Positions 1-6,827 of a stretch of 45,468 bases of DNA are shown piece after piece. The stretch comes from CAZVCJ01 sp964625745. Its GTDB lineage: Bacteria > Chloroflexota > Anaerolineae > VGOG01. Position 1 is the stretch's first letter. Each line of letters begins with the position of its first letter. The stretch covers positions 1-45,468 of the forward strand of contig CAZVCJ010000011.1 of the NCBI GenBank assembly GCA_964625745.1. The letters run 5' to 3'. The notes under the pieces were generated by a model that made no database searches, had not been told where the DNA came from, and worked only from the letters and a program-made list of their open reading frames with translations. A program made the translations under genes and the position numbers.

Positions 1-837
1 GCCATCGGGCACACTCCCCTCGATGGATTGCAGCGAGCGCCCCCGTTGGGTGGGGCGGGGCAAAGCTGCCAGCAGTCCCTGGGTATAAGGATGCTTCATG
101 CGTTGCAACACGTCGTTCACCTCACCCATCTCCACGATGTCACCCGCGTAGGCCACTCCCACCCGATGACAGGTTTCGGCCACCACTGCCAGATCGTGGG
201 TGATGAGGAGGATGGACACGCCCTGCTTCTCCTGCAGCTCGGTCAGCAGGGCCAGGATCTGGGCCTGGATGGTCACGTCCAGGGCAGTGGTCGGCTCGTC
301 GGCGATGAGAAGCTCGGCGCCCGAGGAGAGGGCCAGGGCAATCATCGCCCTTTGTTGCATGCCGCCGCTCAACTCGTGGGGATAGGCGCGGAGAACGCCG
401 GCGGGGTCGGGCAGGCCCACGGCCTCGAACATCTCCAGGGCACGCTGGCGGGCTTCTTCCTGGCCAACCGATACGTGCTGCCGAATGACGCGCGTCACCT
501 GACTACCGATACTGAAGACAGGGTTCAGCGAGGTCGAGGGGTCCTGGAAGATCATGGCGATGCGCCCTCCCCGCACGCTTTGCATCTCAGTCTCGCTCTT
601 CTGCAGCAAGTCTTCACCCCGGAAGTTGATGCGGCCCCGCACGATCTCGCCGGGGGATGGAACCATGCGCAACACGGCGAATCCCGTCACCGTCTTGCCG
701 CAGCCCGTTTCCCCCACCAGGCCGAAGATTTCGCCCTGGCGCACGTCAAACGTCATCCCGTTGACGGCGTGAACCACGCCAGCGTAAGTTCTGAAGCGAA
801 CGTACAGGTCTTCGACGGACAGCAAGACTTCGTTTAT
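1..837 (-). CDS. Oligopeptide/dipeptide ABC transporter ATP-binding protein (DppD-like), partial
   Basis: Cytoplasmic ATPase that would power the peptide-type importer encoded just upstream; the 3' end runs off the left edge, leaving 279 codons of the usual ~330. Reading the minus strand gives Walker A GETGCGKT (about residues 42-49), the ABC signature LSGGMQQR, Walker B LLIADEPT and the H-loop ITHD. The C-terminal oligopeptide-type region (HPYTQGLLAALP) is also visible. Start choice is odd: there is no ATG near the frame start. An ATA at 837 overlaps the permease stop (ATAA) and sits 8 nt after AGGAGG; a TTG at 825 is the more orthodox alternative. It is translationally coupled to the permease. 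Substrate is unknown. Confidence 0.9.
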   Translation of the reverse strand, partial: MNEVLLSVEDLYVRFRTYAGVVHAVNGMTFDVRQGEIFGLVGETGCGKTVTGFAVLRMVPSPGEIVRGRINFRGEDLLQKSETEMQSVRGGRIAMIFQDPSTSLNPVFSIGSQVTRVIRQHVSVGQEEARQRALEMFEAVGLPDPAGVLRAYPHELSGGMQQRAMIALALSSGAELLIADEPTTALDVTIQAQILALLTELQEKQGVSILLITHDLAVVAETCHRVGVAYAGDIVEMGEVNDVLQRMKHPYTQGLLAALPRPTQRGRSLQSIEGSVPDG

Positions 838-1769
838 GCGACGGCCCTCCTGGTGCGGGGATCGACCACGTCGCGCACCGCGTCGCCCAGCAGGTTGAAG
901 GCCAAAGTGACCAGGAAAATCGCCGCCCCTGCGGATCCGGCGAACCAGGGCCGCTCGATGAAGTAGATGCGACCGGTGCTGATCATCTTGCCCCACTCGG
1001 GAGCCGGTGGCTGGATGCCCAGACCGATAAAGCTGATGGCCGCACCAGTGAGAATCGCCGAACCGATGTCCATCGTGACCTGCACCAGCACGGGGGTCAA
1101 TACGTTGGGCAAGATGTGACGCACGATGATGTTCGCATCGCTCACGCCGATGCTTCGTGCGGCCTCAATGAAGTACTCCTCGCGCAGGGACAGCGTTTGC
1201 GCCCTCACCAGGCGGGCATACCAGGGCCACCAGGTGAAGGCGATGGCGATCATAGCGTTGACGAAGCTGGCTCCCAGCGCGGCAGCGATGGCAATGGCCA
1301 GCAGCAAGGGTGGAAAGGCCAGGAAAATATCCGTGATGCGCATCAGGATGTCGTCTATCCAGCCGCCGTAATAGCCGGCGATGGCGCCCAAAGGAATGCC
1401 GATGACGCTGGCCGCGAAAACCACCAGAAACCCGATGCTGAGCGAGCTGCGCCCTCCGAACAGCAGGCGCGCCCACACGTCCCGTCCCAGGTAATCGGTG
1501 CCCAGGGGGTGAGTCCGGCTGGGGGGCTGAAACTTCTCCAGGATGTTGGGGGTGCCCCGTCCCTGCTCCGGGTAGGGGGTAAGCGATGGTGCAAAGATCG
1601 CTGCCAGGATAAAAAAGATAATCACCACCAGGCTGATCACCGCCAGCGGATCCCGCCGAAAGGCCTGCAACATCAGACCGAGTTCATGGAAGCGCGCCGT
1701 GCGTTGTGCGGTTTCTGCATCTGGCCATTCGATGGTTGGTTCCACGGTCTTCTCCACTCTATGCGCCAA
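834..1769 (-). CDS. ABC transporter permease, DppC/OppC type
   Basis: Inner-membrane subunit of the peptide/nickel-type importer, 311 residues, usual for the family. It has the N-terminal OppC-like segment (FRRDPLAVISLVVII), the stretch HPLGTDYLGRDVWARLLFGG typical of DppC proteins, and the binding-protein-dependent transport signature around EYFIEAARSIGVSD, which docks on the ATPase. About six hydrophobic segments are visible. The reading frame opens with TTG at 1769, overlapping the end of the racemase-family gene by 11 nt; a GTG 12 nt downstream is an alternative. Its stop overlaps the ATPase start, so the genes are coupled. Transport of a peptide or another small polar ligand is inferred from family only. 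Confidence 0.93.
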   Translation of the reverse strand: MAHRVEKTVEPTIEWPDAETAQRTARFHELGLMLQAFRRDPLAVISLVVIIFFILAAIFAPSLTPYPEQGRGTPNILEKFQPPSRTHPLGTDYLGRDVWARLLFGGRSSLSIGFLVVFAASVIGIPLGAIAGYYGGWIDDILMRITDIFLAFPPLLLAIAIAAALGASFVNAMIAIAFTWWPWYARLVRAQTLSLREEYFIEAARSIGVSDANIIVRHILPNVLTPVLVQVTMDIGSAILTGAAISFIGLGIQPPAPEWGKMISTGRIYFIERPWFAGSAGAAIFLVTLAFNLLGDAVRDVVDPRTRRAVA

Positions 1770-2505
1770 ATGGGGCCTTTGAGGGCCAGCGTATCTCCTT
1801 GCCTGGCGGGTACGGGTAGGTTTGTTTGCTGTGGGATTGGCCCAGGTCCACCAGGGATTCGGCCAACTTCATGGCCACCGAGGGGGGATCCAGCACGGGC
1901 ACCTCGCAGCCCCGCTCGGCCAGGCCGGCCTGGATCCGCGGCGCCAGCCCCGCCAGACCCGTGCAGCCGGGGATGATGACGTGGGCACCGTCTTCCCGCA
2001 CTGCTTGCTCGCTGAGGTTGACGAGCACTTGCAGGGTTGCCTCGGCATCTTCGCCCAGAGCCAACACAGGGATGTTAAAAGCCCGCGCCGAGGCCAGCCT
2101 GGTGGACAAGCCATAGCGGGCCACCTGGTCTTCCACTGCCGGGATGTCGTGCTCGAACACGGTGAGGACGGAGAAGCGGTGGCCCAGCATGGCGGCCAGG
2201 TGCATGGTGGCCTGGGCTGGCCCAACGACGGGGATGCTCACCAGTTCGCGGGCGGCGTACAGGCCGGGGTCGGCCATGCAGTCAATGATGACCGCGTCGG
2301 CGCCGGCTGGTTCGGCCTCTATCACTTTGGCCAGGATGTCGGGCACCACCAGCGCCTCGTCGCGGTAGCTTTCGATGGAGGCCGTACCCCAGTCCAGCGA
2401 GACGACGCTGACGTGGGTGCCGGGGCGGGCGGCATCGGCGTAGCTGCGCCGGGTGTCTTCTGCCCAGCGCGTGGTGATGGTTGGATTGATGACGCGAATG
2501 TGCAT
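1759..2505 (-). CDS. Aspartate/glutamate/hydantoin racemase-family protein
   Basis: 248-residue cytoplasmic enzyme of the Asp/Glu/hydantoin racemase superfamily, cofactor-independent enzymes that invert a carbon centre with two cysteines. Both expected cysteines are present: Cys76 in IIDCMADPG and Cys181 in IPGCTGLAGL. The N-terminal INPTIT resembles hydantoin racemases (INPNTT). I start it at ATG 2505 because GAGGAGACAACC precedes it; an upstream in-frame start adds 13 unlikely residues. It lies between the two permease genes, 13 nt after the DppB-type stop and overlapping the DppC-type start. This suggests it acts on the imported compound, for example racemising a D-amino acid derivative or hydantoin. 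The exact substrate cannot be read from sequence. Confidence 0.88.
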   Translation of the reverse strand: MHIRVINPTITTRWAEDTRRSYADAARPGTHVSVVSLDWGTASIESYRDEALVVPDILAKVIEAEPAGADAVIIDCMADPGLYAARELVSIPVVGPAQATMHLAAMLGHRFSVLTVFEHDIPAVEDQVARYGLSTRLASARAFNIPVLALGEDAEATLQVLVNLSEQAVREDGAHVIIPGCTGLAGLAPRIQAGLAERGCEVPVLDPPSVAMKLAESLVDLGQSHSKQTYPYPPGKEIRWPSKAPFGA

Positions 2506-2518
2506 GGTTGTCTCCTCA

Positions 2519-3541
2519 CTATTGCAGCGTGACCCTGGGGTCAAGCATCGCCTGCCCCAGGTCTAAGATCAAGTTGATAAAGACGTAAAAGACGGTGACC
2601 ACCAAGGTCACCGAAACGATGACCGGGAAGTCAATGCTGAGCACAGCGTTGGTGACGTAGGAGCCCAACCCAGGCCAGGAGAAGATCACCTCGACCAGGA
2701 TGGCGCCGGTCAGCGAATAGACGAACGAGAGACCCAGTACGGTAATGGTGGGAATGATGGCGTTTTTCAGAGCCAGGACGAACAGGACGATCCGTTCGGA
2801 GATGCCGGCGGCCCGAGCCGCCAGGATGTATTTCTCGCTCAACACCTCGATCATCTTCGAGCGGGTCATACGGATGGTCAGGCCGATGGCATAGGTCGCC
2901 AGGGTGAAAGCCGGCAGAATGATGTGGAGCAGGGCATCTTTGAAAGCCACCCAGTTGCCCGTCATCACCGTGTCAATCAGATAGAAGCCCGTAATCTGCT
3001 CCACCGGATGGTAGAGGGCCACTTGAGTGGAGGTGCGCCCCGCCAGGGGCAAGATACCCAATCGGCTGAAGAAAAGCAGTTGCAGCAGCAGCCCCAGCCA
3101 GAACGTGGGCATGGAGACGCCAGCGATGGAGAACAGGCGCGTGAGGTGGTCCAGCAAGCTACCCTTGTAGGCTCCTGAGAGAACGCCGAGGGGAATGCCA
3201 ATGGTGACCGCCATCATCATGCCGGCCAGGACCAGCTCCATGGTGGCGGGCAGGAAGGTCTTGAGGTCGGTGGTGATAGGCTGGTGGGTCTTGATGGAAT
3301 TGCCCAGATCACCTTGCAGAAGCCCACGCACGTAGCGCAGGTACTGTTCGTGGAGCGGACGATCCAGCCCCAGTCGCTCGGTGGCCAGGGCGATCTGCTC
3401 CTTCGTGGGGTGTGGCCCAACCCAGGCCGCGGCCGGGTTGGAGGGGACGACGCGGGCGATAAAAAAGGTGATGATGGAGATGCTGACCAGCACCAGCACT
3501 GCCATCGCCAGTCGCCGGATGATGTATTCCAACCTATGCAC
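2519..3541 (-). CDS. ABC transporter permease, DppB/OppB type
   Basis: 340-residue inner-membrane permease of the peptide/nickel/opine importer class. It opens with the DppB hallmark (YIIRRLAMAVLVLVSISIITFFIARVVP), then a periplasmic domain (ERLGLDRPLHEQYLRYVRGLLQGDLG). The permease signature EKYILAARAAGISE and the C-terminal FSWPGLGSYVTNAVLSIDFP follow. Six transmembrane segments are expected. It is the second gene of the operon, about 90 nt behind the binding protein; the gap carries a strong hairpin. The start context is modest; ATG 3541 fits the family N-terminus well. Confidence 0.94.
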   Translation of the reverse strand: MHRLEYIIRRLAMAVLVLVSISIITFFIARVVPSNPAAAWVGPHPTKEQIALATERLGLDRPLHEQYLRYVRGLLQGDLGNSIKTHQPITTDLKTFLPATMELVLAGMMMAVTIGIPLGVLSGAYKGSLLDHLTRLFSIAGVSMPTFWLGLLLQLLFFSRLGILPLAGRTSTQVALYHPVEQITGFYLIDTVMTGNWVAFKDALLHIILPAFTLATYAIGLTIRMTRSKMIEVLSEKYILAARAAGISERIVLFVLALKNAIIPTITVLGLSFVYSLTGAILVEVIFSWPGLGSYVTNAVLSIDFPVIVSVTLVVTVFYVFINLILDLGQAMLDPRVTLQ

Positions 3542-3583
3542 AGGCTCATCCCCTTCGTTTGATTGATCGTTGATTCAACGAAG

Positions 3584-3616
3584 ATGCAGGGGCGCAGCAG
3601 TGCTGCGCCCCTGCAT
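3584..3616. repeat. Perfect 33-nt palindrome between binding protein and permease genes
   Basis: The arms ATGCAGGGGCGCAGCA and TGCTGCGCCCCTGCAT are perfectly complementary (16 bp) around a single central G. It follows the binding-protein stop codon in the direction of transcription and has no T-run after it. It could therefore protect the upstream mRNA or partly attenuate the permease genes rather than terminate fully, giving the usual excess of binding protein. It could equally be a dispersed intergenic palindrome. Confidence 0.8.
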
Positions 3617-3630
3617 GGTCCCTGCACTTC

Positions 3631-5256
3631 TCACTGACGTGTGAGTTGGTAGAAAAAGACGACGTGAGGATAGGCCGGGTTGTCCACAAACCCTTTGATG
3701 TCAGAGCGGGCCAGGTGGGTGTTGGCCACGTCGTAGAAGAAGAGGGAGGCCACGTCTTCGATGAGAATCTCCTGGGCCTGGATGAACAACTCTTCCGCCT
3801 TCTCTCGGTCGCTGCCCGAAAGCGCGTTGGCGGTGTCAATCATGTCGTCGAATTCTGGGTTGCGGTAGTAGCCAAGGTTGAAGAGAATCTCTTCTTCGGA
3901 GTGGAACATACTGAACAGAAAGCTGTACGGTGAGACGTAGTCGGGCCACCAGTACATCACGAAGACGTCTTGTGCGTTCTCAGGACCCGACATGGCCAGG
4001 TCCCACTGAGCCTCCCAGTTCAGGGCCTGTACCTCCAGGTTGATGCCCAGCTTGGCCAATTCCGCCTTCCAGAGCTCGCCCAACTGCTGCTCGTCCAGGT
4101 CACCGGTGGCGAAGGTGTAGAGCAGGTCAAAGCCGCCGTCGGGGTAGCCGGCCTCAGCCAGTAGCTCTTTGGCTTTGTCCAGGTCGTAGTGATACTGGAA
4201 GAGGTCCTTGCTATACCCCCACATGCCGGCAGGCACGGGTCCGTAGGCCTGGGTGCCCCGGGTTCCCATCACACCCTCAATGAACTGGGCGTAGGGGACG
4301 CTATAGGCCAGCGCCTGGCGGACCAGCTTGTTGTCCAGAGGGGGCTTCTGCGTGTTCAGCAGGCCAACCAGGTTCTGGAAGCTGGGGTTGATGTAGAGCA
4401 CGATGTCATCGCGAGCGTCCAGGGCGGCCAGGTTGTCGGGGGGGACGCCATAAGTGAAGTCGGCCTCGCCCGCCTCGATCATCTGCTGCAACACCACGTT
4501 GTCTTCCCTTATTTCAAAGACGATCTTGTCGAACTGGCCTTCCCGCCATCCGCCCCAGTAGTTCTCGTTGCGGGTCATGATCAGTCGCGATCCCCGCTCG
4601 CGGCTTTCGATGGTGTAAGGCCCTGTGCCCGCGCAATTCCCTTCGTTGAACCACTCGGTGCCTTTTTCTTCGTAAACCTTGGGGTCATAGATCCAGGCGC
4701 CGTAGCCGGAGGAAGCAATCAAGTCCAGGGGAGCCGCATAGCTCAACTTGAACTTGACCGTGTAGTCGTCCACGACTTCGATCTCTTCCACAGGACCCCA
4801 GATATAGGCTGCGCCGGCACCTATCTCCATGGTGTTTTCCAGTGCGCCCTTCACCGCTTCGGCGTTAAAGGGATCGCCGTTGTGGAAGGTGACGCCCTTG
4901 CGGAGATGAAATATCCATTCGGTGGCGTCGTCGTTGGTCTCCCAACTGGTGGCCAGTTTAGGGCTGAGAATCTCCGCACTGCCGGGCGGATTGTAGAAAG
5001 TAAGGGTTTCGTAGCAGTTGGACACGACCACTGAGTCGTTGGAGAAGCTTATGGCTGGATCTATGTCGGGGAAGGTCGTGCCGTGGCCGTAGACGAAGAC
5101 GTTGGGGACGGCTTCTGCCGGCTTGGTGGGCTCCGGGGTATTAGTGGCTTGCGGGGGTTTGGTAGCCGTTGGCTGAGCAGGCCCGCCGCATTGCGTGGCA
5201 GTCAGTACCAGGAGCAAGCTGAGGGCCAAATAAACCCAATAGGTTCCTTTCTTCAT
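3631..5256 (-). CDS. ABC transporter substrate-binding lipoprotein, SBP family 5
   Basis: Extracytoplasmic ligand receptor of the importer, 541 residues. The N-terminus is a lipoprotein signal peptide: KK, a hydrophobic run, and a lipobox ending TATQC with Cys23 as the lipidation site. A Thr/Pro-rich tether (residues about 26-48) follows. The family-5 fold is recognisable from the segment around residues 105-145 (ATSWETNDDATEWIFHLRKG, then VTFHNGDPFNAEAV), and later GTGPYTI and NENYWGG. It is the first gene of the operon, with AAGGAGGAGTA before the ATG. Family-5 proteins bind peptides, nickel, haem, sugars or opines; the racemase-family neighbour hints at an amino-acid-like ligand, which is inference only. 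Confidence 0.95.
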   Translation of the reverse strand: MKKGTYWVYLALSLLLVLTATQCGGPAQPTATKPPQATNTPEPTKPAEAVPNVFVYGHGTTFPDIDPAISFSNDSVVVSNCYETLTFYNPPGSAEILSPKLATSWETNDDATEWIFHLRKGVTFHNGDPFNAEAVKGALENTMEIGAGAAYIWGPVEEIEVVDDYTVKFKLSYAAPLDLIASSGYGAWIYDPKVYEEKGTEWFNEGNCAGTGPYTIESRERGSRLIMTRNENYWGGWREGQFDKIVFEIREDNVVLQQMIEAGEADFTYGVPPDNLAALDARDDIVLYINPSFQNLVGLLNTQKPPLDNKLVRQALAYSVPYAQFIEGVMGTRGTQAYGPVPAGMWGYSKDLFQYHYDLDKAKELLAEAGYPDGGFDLLYTFATGDLDEQQLGELWKAELAKLGINLEVQALNWEAQWDLAMSGPENAQDVFVMYWWPDYVSPYSFLFSMFHSEEEILFNLGYYRNPEFDDMIDTANALSGSDREKAEELFIQAQEILIEDVASLFFYDVANTHLARSDIKGFVDNPAYPHVVFFYQLTRQ

Positions 5257-5311
5257 TACTCCTCCTTATGTCTTGTGGATTTGAAAATGGTGACTTGCAG
5301 CAGGTCTATTC

Positions 5312-5372
5312 TGAAAATAGCCCGAACAAGTTCGGGGCTCCGGAGTCCTCAACTTGTTGAGGGGTATTTTCA
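5312..5372. repeat. Nested palindrome cluster upstream of the binding-protein gene
   Basis: Outer arms TGAAAATA (5312-5319) and TATTTTCA (5365-5372) enclose two internal perfect palindromes, CCCGAACAAGTTCGGG (5321-5336) and CCTCAACTTGTTGAGG (5347-5362), separated by CTCCGGAG. The whole can fold as a multi-branched cruciform. The CCCGAAC-n-GTTCGGG core recurs at 35160-35175 inside a coding region, so this is a dispersed repeat rather than an operator specific to this operon. The 245-bp gap around it otherwise shows only the ribosome binding site of the binding-protein gene. Confidence 0.75.
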
Positions 5373-5501
5373 TGCTGCACGGTGCCCCGCAGGGGCATGG
5401 TGACTACTCTCTAAATCACGTCAACTCGATAGGCTTCACCTCCTTCTGCTGTTGGCAGAAAGCAGCTTATCAGGGAAAGGGGCGCATCGGGTTGTCGGTG
5501 C

Positions 5502-6542
5502 TCAGCCCGACGACCGCAGTCCGTCCATCAGGCGGTTCCAGTCGAAATGGGGGCCGGGGTCGGACTTACCGATGTTGATGGCGCTGTGTCCCAGGATGCC
5601 GCTGAAATCCGCCAGGTCCTGGGACCTCTCATAGTAAGTGGCAGGGCCCCGGGATGGGTACTGGATGGGTACGCTGTACCGCTTGCAGAGGTAGGAGATC
5701 AACTCGATCAGGCTTTCGTACTGGGCCTCGGTATATGGCTCCCAGTATTCACCGCCGGCCTCCACCACCTGTCCCTGATGCTCGTTCCCCGTCCAGTTGT
5801 AGTACTTGTTATCCCTCTTCTCCAGAGGCCCCCAGTTCACGATCTCGATGCCGATGGCCCGGGGGTTGGGCCGGATGGCATCGTCCCTTGCGAGGTCCCC
5901 GGGCAGGCCAGCGTGCCAGGCAGTGTCCCCGTCCTTGACCAACTGAAGTATCTTGCCGTCATGGTCAATGATGTAATGCGCGCTGACCCCGCTCTGAGGG
6001 TTCTTGAACCAGGATACTGTGCCCGTGCCGCTGCCGCTGGCAGTGTAGTGGACGACGATCATCTCGATCTGATGGCCAGAGCGACCGCTGTCGCAATTGC
6101 CGGTGGGGCCGACCCAGGTGATACTGGGCATGGACTCAGCCGGCGGCGCCCCGGTGAGGCCCAAAATGGCTTTGATGCTGGCCTTCTCCGCCGTTGTCAA
6201 GCCGGGCAGGTCGTCAATAGCTGGCCCCTGATACTCTCCCTGGCGGTCGTTGACCAGGCCGGTCAGCCCGGCGCGGCTCAGCCAATCCCAGCCGTTCTCT
6301 CCGACTTCCCTGGCGGCCGCGTAAAAGGCGTTGATCGCGTCCTGATTGGTGCAGTCTGGGATCCCTGTTTCTTCGATGGGTAGCTCGATGGTGTACTCTC
6401 CGGGAATCAGGAGATACACAGGGCCGTATTTCTGGCCCACCAGCTCCAGGCCAAGCTCGATTTCCTCCTCCGCAAGCCCCAGAGCAGCCAACCTTTCGTG
6501 CGCCGTCGGCATGCTGAAGGAGATTCGCTTCGTTCCCGTCAT
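5502..6542 (-). CDS. N-acetylmuramoyl-L-alanine amidase, Amidase_2/PGRP type
   Basis: 346-residue zinc amidase expected to cleave the MurNAc-L-Ala bond of peptidoglycan. The C-terminal catalytic domain begins about residue 165 and carries the zinc ligands in VVHYTA and DPGPHFDW, a second conserved histidine in GILGHSAI, and the family motifs VSAHYIIDHDGKI and GDTAWHAG. The first ~150 residues are an unassigned helical region rich in acidic residues (LGLAEEEIELGLEL). No signal peptide or lipobox is visible, unusual for a wall enzyme; it may be released by lysis, exported by another route, or phage-derived. ATG 6542 is preceded by AGGAGGTGACTTA. It is co-directional with the glycosidase-like gene upstream but separated from it by a MITE-like element. 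Confidence 0.88.
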   Translation of the reverse strand: MTGTKRISFSMPTAHERLAALGLAEEEIELGLELVGQKYGPVYLLIPGEYTIELPIEETGIPDCTNQDAINAFYAAAREVGENGWDWLSRAGLTGLVNDRQGEYQGPAIDDLPGLTTAEKASIKAILGLTGAPPAESMPSITWVGPTGNCDSGRSGHQIEMIVVHYTASGSGTGTVSWFKNPQSGVSAHYIIDHDGKILQLVKDGDTAWHAGLPGDLARDDAIRPNPRAIGIEIVNWGPLEKRDNKYYNWTGNEHQGQVVEAGGEYWEPYTEAQYESLIELISYLCKRYSVPIQYPSRGPATYYERSQDLADFSGILGHSAINIGKSDPGPHFDWNRLMDGLRSSG

Positions 6543-6580
6543 TAAGTCACCTCCTGTCTCAAATTCTGCTCGGCCTGGAT

Positions 6581-6603
6581 CCCTTCGACAAGCTCAGGAC
6601 AAG
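6581..6603. repeat. Short REP-like palindrome (TTCGACAAGCTCAGGACA family)
   Basis: Intergenic copy of the dispersed element whose core reads CTTCGACAAGCTCAGGACAA on the plus strand. Other copies occur at 7804, 8950, 16253, 25083, 33959 and 45147, several of them inside genes. Confidence 0.8.
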
Positions 6604-6665
6604 CGCCAGATCCAGGCCAAAAGCGGGGATTTGGCAATCCCCTCAATTTTGGATCCTCTTTGTCT

Positions 6666-6827
6666 CTGCATTAAGCGTAAGTGTCAACTTAAGAGAACGA
6701 GCCAGACTTCGGAGGTTTTCAGACGCGATTTCGCCAGCAAACCAACCAGATAAGCGGGGCAACTTTGCCAGCAAAGGCACTGCCGGAAACCTCCGAAGTC
6801 TTAAGTTGACACTAATGCTGCATTAAG
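6666..6827. mobile_element. MITE-like element (6676-6817) with 10-bp target duplication
   Basis: Two direct copies of CTGCATTAAG (6666-6675 and 6818-6827) flank a 142-bp segment. Inside, 4 nt from each copy, are perfect 14-bp terminal inverted repeats AGTGTCAACTTAAG (6680-6693 and, inverted, 6800-6813). A second inverted pair, GACTTCGGAGGTTT, continues inward, the left side holding 11 extra bases. No open reading frame is present, so mobilisation would need a transposase elsewhere. The right duplication contains the stop codon of the glycosidase-like gene. Confidence 0.82.

Noticed and set aside
28..966. Long plus-strand open frame at the left edge
   Set aside because: It is the shadow of the ABC ATPase and permease genes on the minus strand; its translation lacks motifs.
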